In this document: positions 17,496 to 24,764 of the stretch, piece by piece | How the letters are laid out: every line of letters begins with the position of its first letter | Numbering within the stretch: the stretch's first letter is position 1 | Assembly: GCF_003325455.1 (NCBI RefSeq) | Contig: NZ_CP025198.1 | Location: 1,302,001 to 1,366,000, forward strand | Source: Acidipropionibacterium virtanenii | Lineage (GTDB): Bacteria > Actinomycetota > Actinomycetes > Propionibacteriales > Propionibacteriaceae | Length of the DNA stretch: 64,000 bases | Reading direction: 5' to 3' | Notes under the pieces: model-generated | The model's database searches: none | What the model was told of the DNA's origin: nothing | Seen by the model: the letters and a program-made list of their open reading frames with translations, nothing else | Made by a program: the position numbers and the translations under genes

Positions 17496-20400
17496 GTGAC
17501 ATCGACTCCGGCCCGGACCCGTCCCGCCACCACGACCGTGGTGCCCCGGCTCATGCTGACCGGTGCCGTCCTGCTCATCGGCCGTCTCCTCTTCCAGCAG
17601 ACCTGGTGGGTCTCCGCGCTGTCCTCGAGCTTCTCCTTCCTCGTCTTCCCGATCGACGGCGGCGGCTGGGGGCTGGCGGTGCTGCTGCTCATCCTCGCCG
17701 CCGGGCTGAACCGCCGCAAGCGGCTGTCCTGGGCGGTCTGCCTGGGGCTGTTCGGCCTGATGTGGGCGATCTCACTGCTCTTCCTCGGAGTCCTCATCGC
17801 CGAGGTGGCCGGTGGCGAACCCACCCGGATCCACGACGACCTCGATATGGCCGGCTACGTCTTCAACACCTTCAGCGTCGGTGCCATACTCATCGCCCTG
17901 CTCGTTCACCGTCGCCGATTCGCGGCCCGGACCGCCCGGGCGAATGTGCGTCCCGCTCTGGCAGTGCTCGTCGGCGGGCTGGCGGCGTCGGTCCTGATCG
18001 GCTGGCTGCTGGTCTGGGCCACCGGCGGGCAGGGCCGTCCCCGCAACAGGCTGTGGCGCCTCATCGGCGAGCTGCTGCGCGGCAACCGCTCCCGGGCCAC
18101 GGCGCCGTCGCCGATCTGGGTGGAGAATCTCATCGGGCTGCTGATGGCCGCCACTCTCGTCGTCGCCTTCATCATGCTGCTGCGCTCCCAGCGCCAGGTG
18201 GCGGTGCTGAAGTTGCCGGACGAGCTTGAGCTGCGGGATCTGCTGGCCGAGAATCCGTCGGACTCGCTGGGATATTTCGCGCTGCGCCGCGACAAGGCGG
18301 TGGTCTTCTCAGCCGACCGGCGAGCCGCCGTCTGCTACCGGGCCGTGGCCGGGGTGGCCCTGGCCTCCGGCGATCCGGTCGGTCCCAGGGGGCAGTGGCC
18401 CGCGGCCATCGAGGCCTTTCTGGCGATGGCCCACGCCTACGGGTGGAGCCCGGCCGTGCTCGGCACCTCCGAGGAGGGTGCCACCGCCTGGCAGCGGGCC
18501 GGGCTGCGGGTGACGAGGATCGGCGACGAGGCGGTCATCTCGCCGGCCTCATTCGATCTGGAGTCGCGCGATCTGAGGCCGGTGCGCTCGGTGGTCAACC
18601 GGCTGCGGAGAACGGGCTACACGGTACGGGTGAGACGTCACAGCGACATCGCTCCCGACGAGCTCTCCCACCTCATCGCGCTGGCCGACGCCTGGCGCCA
18701 GGACGGCGAGGAGCGGGGATTCTCGATGGCTCTGTCACGGCTGGGCGACCCGCTCGACGGGGACTGCGTGATGGTCGAGGCGCTGTATCCACCCGACGAC
18801 GCCCACGGCGGCGAGCCGGCCACCGCGGGCATGCTCTCCCTGGTGCCGTGGAGCCCGGACGGGCTGTCCCTGGACGTGATGCGGCGAGATACCCGCGGCG
18901 CTGAGAACGGCGTCACCGAACTCATGGTCGCAGGGCTGATGGGCGCCGGCCGGGAACTCGGCCTGCGCCGGGTCTCGCTGAACTTCGCGGTGTTCCGGGA
19001 GGTCATCGAGGAGGGCAGCCGAGTGGGCGCCCGACCCCTGCAGCGTCTGTCCGCCCGTCTGATCTCCGGGATCTCCCGGTGGTTCCAGATCGAGCAGCTG
19101 TACCGCTCCAACGTCAAGTACGCCCCCGACTGGCAGGCCCGCTACCTGGGCTATTCCGATGCCGGGGAGCTGGCCCAGGTCGGCCTGGCGCTGGGACTTG
19201 CCGAGGGTCAGATCGACCTGCCGCGGATCCTGAGGCCGGCACCCCCGCCCGACCAGCCGATCTACTCCGTCGCAGACCATCCGGAGATCACCGCCCACCT
19301 GGAGCGGCAGCGGGAGACGCGGCGCCAGGTCGCCGGCCCGCCCGCACGCCGCCTCGGCGAGCAGATGAGGCTGCGCCAGCAGACCCGTGCCCGGATCATC
19401 GACGAGGGGGGCCAGGCCTACCCGCCCGACATCCACCCGGCGAACCGGCCGGGTGACGTCGCCACCGCGGCCGAGGGCGCCGAACAGTCCCTGGTCGGAC
19501 GGGTCGTGGGAGTCCGCGACCACGGCGGGGTGCTCTTCGCAGACGTCTCCGACTGGTCGGGCCAGGCCCAGATCCTGCTGGACCCCGCGGTCGTCGGGTC
19601 CGGGGAGATGAGCCGGTGGAGGGCCGACATCTCCCTGGGCGATCATGTGCTGGTCGCCGGTCGGGTCGGATCCTCGCGCAACGGCACGCGGTCCCTGCTC
19701 GTCCGTGGGTTCCGGCTGGCCGCCAAGGCGCTGCACCCGCTGCCCGGGCGACGATCCGGGATGAGCGATCCGGAGGAGAAGGTGAGACGCCGGTACCTCG
19801 ACCTCATCGTCAATCCCTCGGCGCGCGACCAGCTGAGGGCCCGCTCCCAGGCGATCCGCGCGGTGCGCGAGACCCTGCTGTCCCATGACTTCCTGGAGGT
19901 CGAGACGCCGATCCTGCAGACCATCCACGGGGGAGCCAACGCCCGCCCCTTCCGCACCCACATCAACGCCTACGATCTGGACCTCTACCTGCGGATCGCC
20001 CCCGAGCTGTATCTGAAGCGCCTGATGGTCGGAGGAGCGGGCCGGGTCTTCGAGATCGGCCGCAACTTCCGCAATGAGGGGGCCGACGCCACCCACAACC
20101 CGGAGTTCACGATGCTGGAGGCCTACCAGGCCTACGGCGACTACGTGCAGATGCGCCACCTCACCCGCGAGATGATCCTGGCGGCGTCGCGGCGGGCCAC
20201 CGGCGGCACAGTGATCCACGGCCGGGACGCCGCGGGAGTCGAGCATGAGATGGATCTGGCCGACCAGTGGCGGGTGGTCACCGTCAATGACGGCATCTCG
20301 GCCGGGCTGGGGGAGGAGGTGACCGCCGACACCACCACGGAGACCCTCATCGGGTACGCCCGGAGACTGGGCATCCCGGTCTCGCCCAAATGGCAGCGCG

Positions 20401-20816
20401 GAGACGTGGTGCTCGAACTCCACGAGCACCTGTCCGAGCGGACCACCGTCGGGCCCACCTTCTTCTGCGACTTCCCCTCCGACGTCTCCCCGCTGACCCG
20501 CCAGCACCGCGACGATCCCAGGCTGGCCGAGAAATGGGATCTCATCGTCCTGGGCGATGAGATCGCCACCGCCTACACGGAACTGGTGGATCCGGTGATC
20601 CAGCGGGAGCGGTTCACCGCCCAGTCGCTGCGAGCCGCCGGCGGCGATCCGGAGGCGATGGAGCTCGACGAGGACTTCCTGGAGGCCCTGGAGTACGCCA
20701 TGCCGCCCACCGGCGGCATGGGGATGGGGCTGGACCGCCTGGTGATGCTGCTCACCGGGGCCTCGATCCGCCAGACCATCACCTTCCCGCTGGTGCGGCC
20801 GCGGAGCTCTTCGTGA
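17496..20816 (+). CDS. lysX: LysX: lysylphosphatidylglycerol synthase fused to lysyl-tRNA synthetase
   Basis: This 1106-residue fusion charges tRNA with lysine and transfers it to phosphatidylglycerol, giving the membrane positive charge and resistance to cationic peptides (known for mycobacterial LysX). Residues about 1-240 contain several membrane helices; about 240-560 form the DUF2156 GNAT-like flippase/transferase catalytic domain as in MprF; from about 640 there is an OB fold and then a class II LysRS core with motif 2 FEIGRNFRNEGADATHNPEF and motif 3 GMGMGLDRLVMLLTG. The start is GTG at 17496. Its last bases overlap the next gene (GTGA). A separate housekeeping lysS is expected elsewhere. 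Confidence 0.95.
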   Translation: MTSTPARTRPATTTVVPRLMLTGAVLLIGRLLFQQTWWVSALSSSFSFLVFPIDGGGWGLAVLLLILAAGLNRRKRLSWAVCLGLFGLMWAISLLFLGVLIAEVAGGEPTRIHDDLDMAGYVFNTFSVGAILIALLVHRRRFAARTARANVRPALAVLVGGLAASVLIGWLLVWATGGQGRPRNRLWRLIGELLRGNRSRATAPSPIWVENLIGLLMAATLVVAFIMLLRSQRQVAVLKLPDELELRDLLAENPSDSLGYFALRRDKAVVFSADRRAAVCYRAVAGVALASGDPVGPRGQWPAAIEAFLAMAHAYGWSPAVLGTSEEGATAWQRAGLRVTRIGDEAVISPASFDLESRDLRPVRSVVNRLRRTGYTVRVRRHSDIAPDELSHLIALADAWRQDGEERGFSMALSRLGDPLDGDCVMVEALYPPDDAHGGEPATAGMLSLVPWSPDGLSLDVMRRDTRGAENGVTELMVAGLMGAGRELGLRRVSLNFAVFREVIEEGSRVGARPLQRLSARLISGISRWFQIEQLYRSNVKYAPDWQARYLGYSDAGELAQVGLALGLAEGQIDLPRILRPAPPPDQPIYSVADHPEITAHLERQRETRRQVAGPPARRLGEQMRLRQQTRARIIDEGGQAYPPDIHPANRPGDVATAAEGAEQSLVGRVVGVRDHGGVLFADVSDWSGQAQILLDPAVVGSGEMSRWRADISLGDHVLVAGRVGSSRNGTRSLLVRGFRLAAKALHPLPGRRSGMSDPEEKVRRRYLDLIVNPSARDQLRARSQAIRAVRETLLSHDFLEVETPILQTIHGGANARPFRTHINAYDLDLYLRIAPELYLKRLMVGGAGRVFEIGRNFRNEGADATHNPEFTMLEAYQAYGDYVQMRHLTREMILAASRRATGGTVIHGRDAAGVEHEMDLADQWRVVTVNDGISAGLGEEVTADTTTETLIGYARRLGIPVSPKWQRGDVVLELHEHLSERTTVGPTFFCDFPSDVSPLTRQHRDDPRLAEKWDLIVLGDEIATAYTELVDPVIQRERFTAQSLRAAGGDPEAMELDEDFLEALEYAMPPTGGMGMGLDRLVMLLTGASIRQTITFPLVRPRSSS

Positions 20817-21637
20817 GCGGATGGGTGACGCGCCGCTTCGGCGGCCGGGACGTCGAGATGAGGGTCCACCACGGCGCCGCTCCGGCGGTCCTGCTGATGT
20901 CGGGGGCCGGTCAGCCCGGAGAGTACTGGCGGCCGGTGGTCGAGCAGCTGGGGGAGCGGCTGGTCGTCAGCTACGACCGTCCGGGAATGGGCGCGACGCC
21001 GTGGCCCGGGCGGCTGCCGGGCCTGGCAGAGGAGGTGGCGACCGCCACCGCAATGGCCGACGAGCTCGGACCGCTGGTGCTGGTGGCCCATTCCATGGCG
21101 GCCTTCCACGCCGAGGCCCTGGCTCGCGAGCACCCCGGCGCGGTCCGGGGCCTGGTGCTCGTCGACCCCTCGGTCGAATGGCCCGCCAGGTCCCCGTCGC
21201 AGCCGGGGACGGGCCGGGCCCGAGCGGTCGCGAGGGTCTCCGGGTACGGCCTGTCGGGGCTGGGCCGTGCCGGCGCCGTGGTGGCGACGCTGACCCAGAC
21301 GAGCTGGTCGCTGCCGCGGATCCGCAGGTATCTCAGCGTCGAGCGGCTGCGCCAGATCTTCGGGCAGCCCGACTCGCTGGCGATGGTGACTGCGGAGCTG
21401 ATGGCCTATGAGCGGCAGGCCTGGGACCTCATGGAGGTGCGGGAGCGGTACGCCTGGCCCGGAACGCCGGCGATCGTGCTGTCGGCCGAGAGGTCGGGGG
21501 CCGAGCAGGAGAACGGACGCCAGGAGCGGCTCGCCCGGCTGCTCGGGGCGCAGCTGTGGCCGGTGCCGAGATCGCGACACCTCATGATGCTCGACGACCC
21601 GGCGACCATCGCCCGGGCCGTCCGCCGGATCGGCTGA
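20813..21637 (+). CDS. Alpha/beta hydrolase
   Basis: This 274-residue alpha/beta-fold hydrolase has an oxyanion region at GAGQPGEYW, nucleophile S94 in VAHSMA, the strand-6 Asp in LVLVDPS (D118) and a catalytic-type His at H256 in SRHLMMLDDP. The GTG start overlaps the lysX stop by four bases. Coupling to a lipid-modifying enzyme may mean an action on lipids or lipid-linked aminoacyl esters, but that is only positional inference. Substrate unknown; it has no signal peptide. Confidence 0.87.
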   Translation: MSGWVTRRFGGRDVEMRVHHGAAPAVLLMSGAGQPGEYWRPVVEQLGERLVVSYDRPGMGATPWPGRLPGLAEEVATATAMADELGPLVLVAHSMAAFHAEALAREHPGAVRGLVLVDPSVEWPARSPSQPGTGRARAVARVSGYGLSGLGRAGAVVATLTQTSWSLPRIRRYLSVERLRQIFGQPDSLAMVTAELMAYERQAWDLMEVRERYAWPGTPAIVLSAERSGAEQENGRQERLARLLGAQLWPVPRSRHLMMLDDPATIARAVRRIG

Positions 21638-21683
21638 GAACGCCCGCGGAGCGGCAGGGCGTGCCTCAGGAGGCCGACTCCAC

Positions 21684-21720
21684 TACACTGGCCGGGGTTC
21701 GCCGCCCTCGGGGCGGCGAA
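21684..21720 (+). promoter_or_regulatory. Probable -10 and leader hairpin of tRNA-Pro
   Basis: TACACT at 21684-21689 is a plausible -10. A 10-bp perfect hairpin (21698-21707 with 21711-21720, loop TCG) ends two bases before the tRNA 5' end. It may be a processing signal or the terminator of the preceding hydrolase gene; no T-run follows. Confidence 0.45.
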
Positions 21721-21722
21721 TT

Positions 21723-21795
21723 CGGGGCGTAGCGTAGTGGCTAGCGCGCCTGCTTTGGGAGCAGGAGACCGCGGGTTCGAGTCCCGTCGCCCCGA
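21723..21795 (+). tRNA. tRNA-Pro (TGG anticodon)
   Basis: A full cloverleaf is present: acceptor arm CGGGGCG (21723-21729) pairs with CGCCCCG (21788-21794), discriminator A at 21795, anticodon stem CCTGC/GCAGG with loop TTTGGGA giving anticodon TGG, and T arm GCGGG-TTCGAGT-CCCGT. The 3' CCA is not encoded. The anticodon arm onward is duplicated at 25678-25728 as the far attachment site of the integrated element. Confidence 0.97.
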
Positions 21796-21797
21796 CG
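21747..21797 (+). repeat. Attachment-site repeat, left copy (inside tRNA-Pro)
   Basis: This 51-bp segment runs from the anticodon arm of tRNA-Pro through its 3' end and two bases beyond. It is identical to 25678-25728. Exact duplication of a tRNA 3' part is the standard mark of tyrosine-integrase site-specific integration, with this copy keeping the tRNA whole. Confidence 0.93.
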
Positions 21798-21854
21798 ACG
21801 TAGTGAGGGCCGGTTCATCGGGTGTCATGCCTAGTGGGGCGGCCCTTTCTCATT

Positions 21855-21925
21855 GATGCTGCATGGTGGCCGATGATGCGAAATGATGCTCGAATGTGGG
21901 TTGAACCCTTGCAAGGTACGAATCA
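21855..21925. repeat. Left-end sites mirrored at right end (candidate integrase arm sites)
   Basis: GATGCTGCA at 21855-21863 and GGTACGAATCA at 21915-21925 recur as reverse complements at the right end (25652-25660 and 25633-25643). In both ends the order from the att core outward is the same. Short mirrored sites next to att cores are expected of arm-type integrase or Xis binding sites. Confidence 0.5.
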
Positions 21926-21930
21926 AGCGA

Positions 21931-22305
21931 CTAGGGGCGATGCTCGGATGGCCAGGAGGACTCGTAACTTGGACGCACGAAAGCCGCCCCTCCCGCGCAA
22001 TGCGAGAGGGGCGGTTCTGTGTGTCTGGGCCAGCTCTGGTTGGTGGCGATGGCCTTGGCGTCAGGGATGCCGGAGGGCTGGGACTCGGCGATCTCACCGC
22101 TGGGGATGTTTCCCGAGTCGACGCCCTTGGCCCCGACGTGCTTCTTGGCGATCAGCGGGATGGAAACACCGGTGAGCACCAGGGCGGCGTTGAGGATGGA
22201 GCGCTACTGCTGCTCGGTGACGGCGTCGATGACCCCGATGGCCACCATGAGCGCGAAGACTGCGACTCCGACGCCGTAGATCTTGTTCCTGAGGTCCTCT
22301 GACAT
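21931..22305 (-). pseudogene. Holin-like phage membrane protein with in-frame amber codon
   Basis: From an ATG at 22305 the minus strand reads MSEDLRNKIYGVGVAVFALM and on through a hydrophobic helix to EQQ, then a TAG at 22204-22206, and continues in the same frame with RSILNAALVLTGVSIPLIAKKHVG, a second hydrophobic segment, to a stop at 21931. Two helices with a short EEQ-type linker are the layout of the small holin-like proteins next to lysins in actinobacteriophages. The family call is from this pattern only. The amber codon splits the two helices, so the gene is most likely dead. The end of the frame runs through a hairpin, so the original stop may have been lost. Confidence 0.6.
21984..22014. 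terminator. 9-bp hairpin terminator, probably bidirectional
   Basis: CCGCCCCTC (21984-21992) pairs with GAGGGGCGG (22006-22014). TTCTGTGT follows on the plus strand and CTTTCGTG on the minus strand. It closes the minus-strand phage remnant. Confidence 0.6.
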
Positions 22306-22341
22306 GGGTTCTCAAATGACTTGACGGGGTGTAAACGCGCT

Positions 22342-22407
22342 TCATGAGCCGGGCCACAGGTCGGCGGGCATCTGGGCGGTGCGGGTGGGCGTGTCCTTGC
22401 CGTTCAT
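22342..22407 (-). CDS. 21-residue reading between phage remnants
   Basis: The 21-codon reading MNGKDTPTRTAQMPADLWPGS overlaps the end of the truncated phage gene (ATGA) and ends before the holin-like gene. It could be a decayed fragment of a small phage protein. Support is only the overlapping start and position. Confidence 0.2.
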   Translation of the reverse strand: MNGKDTPTRTAQMPADLWPGS

Positions 22408-22586
22408 GCGTCGATCTCCTTGAGGGCGGGAGCCAGGCGCTCCATGGCCTCGCGGTGGATTTGGGCCTCCCATGCGCCATCCGGATGCCCCTCGCAGTCG
22501 CGGCAGGCGGCGACGGCGGCCCCGTCCCAGGACCTCGACGACTGGGGGTAGGTCGACGGGGACGAGTGATCGGAATAGAGAAGAAC
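22404..22586 (-). pseudogene. 3' fragment of a phage gene, unknown
   Basis: The minus strand from about 22586 reads in frame as ...SSPSTYPQSSRSWDG, AACRDCEGHPDGAWEAQIH and EAMERLAPALKEIDA to a TGA at 22404-22406. It contains a CxxC pair and an amphipathic C-terminal helix, and codon use is like real genes, but there is no start codon and the frame begins at the terminator of the neighbouring operon. It looks like the tail of a gene whose 5' part was deleted. I do not recognise it. Confidence 0.45.
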
Positions 22587-22613
22587 GCCCCCGCCACATG
22601 GAGTGGCGGGGGC
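22587..22613 (-). terminator. Intrinsic terminator of the RelA/SpoT operon
   Basis: GCCCCCGCCAC (22587-22597) pairs perfectly with GTGGCGGGGGC (22603-22613), 5-nt loop. On the minus strand it begins 19 nt after the stop of the 93-residue gene and is followed by GTTCTTCTCTATT, a U-rich tract. It marks the pair as an independent transcription unit. Confidence 0.85.
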
Positions 22614-22632
22614 CGGTAGAACTATCGATCGG

Positions 22633-22914
22633 TCAGACGGCTCCAGCCGTGTCCAGGATTCCTCGCAGGAGGGGGTTGGTCACCTCGGCGGCGCCGAAGT
22701 AGTTGGCGTGGGTTCTCTGCACGGTCTCGATCGAGTCAGACCCAATCAGGACGACCTCAACGTTGGCGTCGCCTTCATACTCACGCTCAAGCTTGGAATA
22801 ATCATCCACAGCATGGCGCGACTTCGTGCCATACGAGATGGTTCGCGACAGTGCCCGCTTCGCGCGGTCGTAGACGAGGATGAAGTAGTTCGTCTCATCA
22901 GAGTGCGATGCCAT
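22633..22914 (-). CDS. 93-residue partner of the RelA/SpoT protein, unknown (candidate antitoxin)
   Basis: This small protein of 93 residues has no signal peptide or membrane segment. Its core reads YFILVYDRAKRALSRTISYG, then NVEVVLIGSDSIETVQRTHA and NYFG. The pattern of two strands (FILVYD, VEVVLIG), helices between, and a SxExxxxTHxxYF end suggests a compact alpha/beta domain. I recall similar short proteins in actinobacteria but cannot name a family. The ATG is preceded by GGAGGA at 4 nt, a much stronger site than its upstream partner has, and the start lies 17 bp inside the end of the RelA/SpoT gene, so translation is coupled. Its job as antitoxin or co-factor of the synthetase is inference from this arrangement and the shared terminator. 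Confidence 0.75.
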   Translation of the reverse strand: MASHSDETNYFILVYDRAKRALSRTISYGTKSRHAVDDYSKLEREYEGDANVEVVLIGSDSIETVQRTHANYFGAAEVTNPLLRGILDTAGAV

Positions 22915-23617
22915 GATTCCTCCTCATGTACTCCTTGAACGTGGCCTCGGCTGCGTCCAGCCTACGCTTGAGACCGTCCGGGACGGTAGATGCCTTCTCG
23001 GCGCTGTCGAAGAACTGAGACACCAGTGCCATGTAGTCGAGGATCTCGGTGGGCTCCCTGTCGTGCTTCAGGTCCAGACCAGTTGCGTCCGAGAGCCGCT
23101 CGATGGTGATCGCCCACTGGTGCATGAGTTGGGTGCGGATCTGAATCTCGATGCTGCGCTCGGGATAGCTGCTCGAGCCGCCCCCGTACTTAGCGACGAT
23201 GTGGACCCCGCGATACCCGCTGGCTTGTGGGTGATCGATGTAGTCGTAGACCTTGGCATCTGGCTGCCGAGCCTGGATGCGGGCCTGCACACGGCGCACT
23301 TCCGTGGTGCTCTGAAGGACAGCCCGGCAGCCGCCCAAGTCTTGCATTCTCCACAGACTGGCTCCGGGCAGCTTGCGGAGTACCGACCGCCGCTCCTTGA
23401 GACGTTGAGACACGACGGGTTGAACGCATCCCTCGGTCTTTGTCATGGATCTGAGCCACATGGCGGCAGCGTTCATGGGTTCTTGGAAGGTCGCTCGATA
23501 CTCATCGGCAACGGCCAGAGCCGGGGTGATGTCCTCCACTGAGACGGTCTGCGGGTCTTTCAGGAAGCTGGAGAGCGTACGCCCGGCCTTGTCGACTTGG
23601 CTCCGTGTCAGTGCCAT
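22898..23617 (-). CDS. Single-domain RelA/SpoT nucleotide synthetase (toxSAS candidate)
   Basis: This 239-residue protein is a lone RelA/SpoT synthetase domain with no HD hydrolase, TGS or ACT domain. The catalytic set is visible: R90-x-x-D93-x-x-G-x-R98 (LWRMQDLGGCRAV), the nucleotide loop around YIDHPQASGYRGVHIV (S133-G-Y-R-G-x-H139), and the acidic motif E157-I-Q-I-R-T162. A helical N-terminus (1-80) and a helical C-terminus (165-239) flank it. Such enzymes move pyrophosphate from ATP to GDP/GTP, or in toxSAS members to ATP/ADP or the tRNA CCA end. The ATG at 23617 has AGGA seven bases upstream; an earlier in-frame start at 23677 lacks this. It overlaps the 93-residue gene and is divergent from the ImmA-type gene. 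Housekeeping ppGpp enzymes are much longer, so this is an accessory copy. Confidence 0.88.
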   Translation of the reverse strand: MALTRSQVDKAGRTLSSFLKDPQTVSVEDITPALAVADEYRATFQEPMNAAAMWLRSMTKTEGCVQPVVSQRLKERRSVLRKLPGASLWRMQDLGGCRAVLQSTTEVRRVQARIQARQPDAKVYDYIDHPQASGYRGVHIVAKYGGGSSSYPERSIEIQIRTQLMHQWAITIERLSDATGLDLKHDREPTEILDYMALVSQFFDSAEKASTVPDGLKRRLDAAEATFKEYMRRNHGIAL

Positions 23618-23680
23618 GGCGGAATCCTGGCACATGCGTGGCGCCTCTGATCTGTCGGTGGCCGCTGTCAGCATCACCCC

Positions 23681-24094
23681 ATGGACATCAGGGGTGACGT
23701 GACGTGGCCGTCAGAGTGGCGGCTGGCCGTCGAGGTGCTGGCGTCGGGGCGGGGACGGTGCAGGTGGGGGTCGCGGACGATCGCCATCGATCCTCGGCTC
23801 ACACCGGAAGAGCGAGCAGCGACGATAGCCCATGAGCTCGTCCACGCGTCGTGGGGTCCGTGTCCGGGCTGGGCGAAGGCGGGCGAGGAACGGACGGTGC
23901 ACCGGCTGGCCGCCCGCGCGCTGATCGCCCCTGACGTGCTGGCCGCCGAACTCCAGTGGTCTCCTGACCCGCGCGTGGTCGCCTTCGACCTCGGCGTCAC
24001 CTGCGGCCTGGCCGGCGCCAGACTCGACGGGCTCGACATCGCGGAACGGGACCGGCTGCGGGCTGCTACGGCCCACCATCGGGACGGCGCGTGA
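23681..24094 (+). CDS. ImmA/IrrE-type metallopeptidase
   Basis: This 137-residue protein has the zinc motif H51-E52-L-V-H55 and a third acidic ligand in AGEERTVHRLAARALI (E69 or E70), the arrangement of ImmA/IrrE peptidases. In ICEBs1 and many phages these cleave a repressor to induce the element. The start at 23681 lacks a good Shine-Dalgarno; a GTG at 23699 with AGGGG upstream is a possible alternative. The ATG is only 63 bp from the divergent RelA/SpoT start, so one short region must hold both promoters. No ImmR-like helix-turn-helix repressor remains in the element. Confidence 0.8.
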   Translation: MDIRGDVTWPSEWRLAVEVLASGRGRCRWGSRTIAIDPRLTPEERAATIAHELVHASWGPCPGWAKAGEERTVHRLAARALIAPDVLAAELQWSPDPRVVAFDLGVTCGLAGARLDGLDIAERDRLRAATAHHRDGA

Positions 24095-24166
24095 ACCGTC
24101 AGACGTCGGTGGGAGCATCATCACGTGGACGCCATGGCGGCGCCCCGTCCATCCCGAGGAGAACTG

Positions 24167-24724
24167 ATGAACAAGGCTGTGTGCGCCATGGCGGCGCTCG
24201 CGCTCATCCCAGCGCTGACCGGATGCGGAGACAAGGCGGCTGATGCGACGCCGACGCCGACGGTGACACAGCAGGTGGCATCACCTTCCCCTGCGCCGAC
24301 GGCGCCGTCTCCGAGCCAGTCGGACCCGATTCCACGTCTGTTCGGGCATGAGGTGCATTTCGGCGGGGATGATTACCCGTTCACGGTCACGTCGACCGTG
24401 AGGAAGTCGGGGAAATTCACCGACCCGCTCACCAATGCACTGCTCACCGGGATCTACGCGCGATCCTGCGTGGACAGGACGACATCAGGCAGCGACCTCG
24501 ACCAGGGGCTCGGGTGGTGGAGGTGGACCGCGATTGAGGCGAACGGAACGCAGCGCGACGGGGCGAACTCCAAGATCGACCTCCCCAGTCAGCGGATGTA
24601 TCCGTTCACCCAGTCCGTCGCTCCAGCGGCCGGGCAGTGCTTCGAGGGATGGGTGCTGTTCGACGGAGCCTTCACTGTCTCTCAGGTTGCGCAGTTCGGC
24701 GAACTCGGATGGCGGAGCAATTGA
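24167..24724 (+). CDS. Secreted lipoprotein, unknown
   Basis: This 185-residue protein starts MNKAVCAMAALALIPALTGC, a signal peptide with lipobox LTGC and lipidated C20, then a Thr/Pro/Ser-rich linker (residues 25-60) and a globular domain of about 120 residues with two Cys that could form a disulfide and several Trp. Start at 24167 chosen for GAGGAG seven bases upstream and because it begins the signal peptide. It is expressed in the same direction as the ImmA-type gene and may be a lysogenic-conversion gene. I cannot name the domain; small prophage lipoproteins can block superinfection at the surface, which is only a possibility here. Confidence 0.8.
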   Translation: MNKAVCAMAALALIPALTGCGDKAADATPTPTVTQQVASPSPAPTAPSPSQSDPIPRLFGHEVHFGGDDYPFTVTSTVRKSGKFTDPLTNALLTGIYARSCVDRTTSGSDLDQGLGWWRWTAIEANGTQRDGANSKIDLPSQRMYPFTQSVAPAAGQCFEGWVLFDGAFTVSQVAQFGELGWRSN

Positions 24725-24764
24725 CCTTGACGTTGGAGCCACGGCAGGTTGGGCGATCCGACTG

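Noticed and set aside
22204-22206. Recoded amber (pyrrolysine or suppression) in the holin-like gene
   Set aside because: Nothing nearby suggests recoding and the surrounding phage genes are truncated, so ordinary decay explains it.
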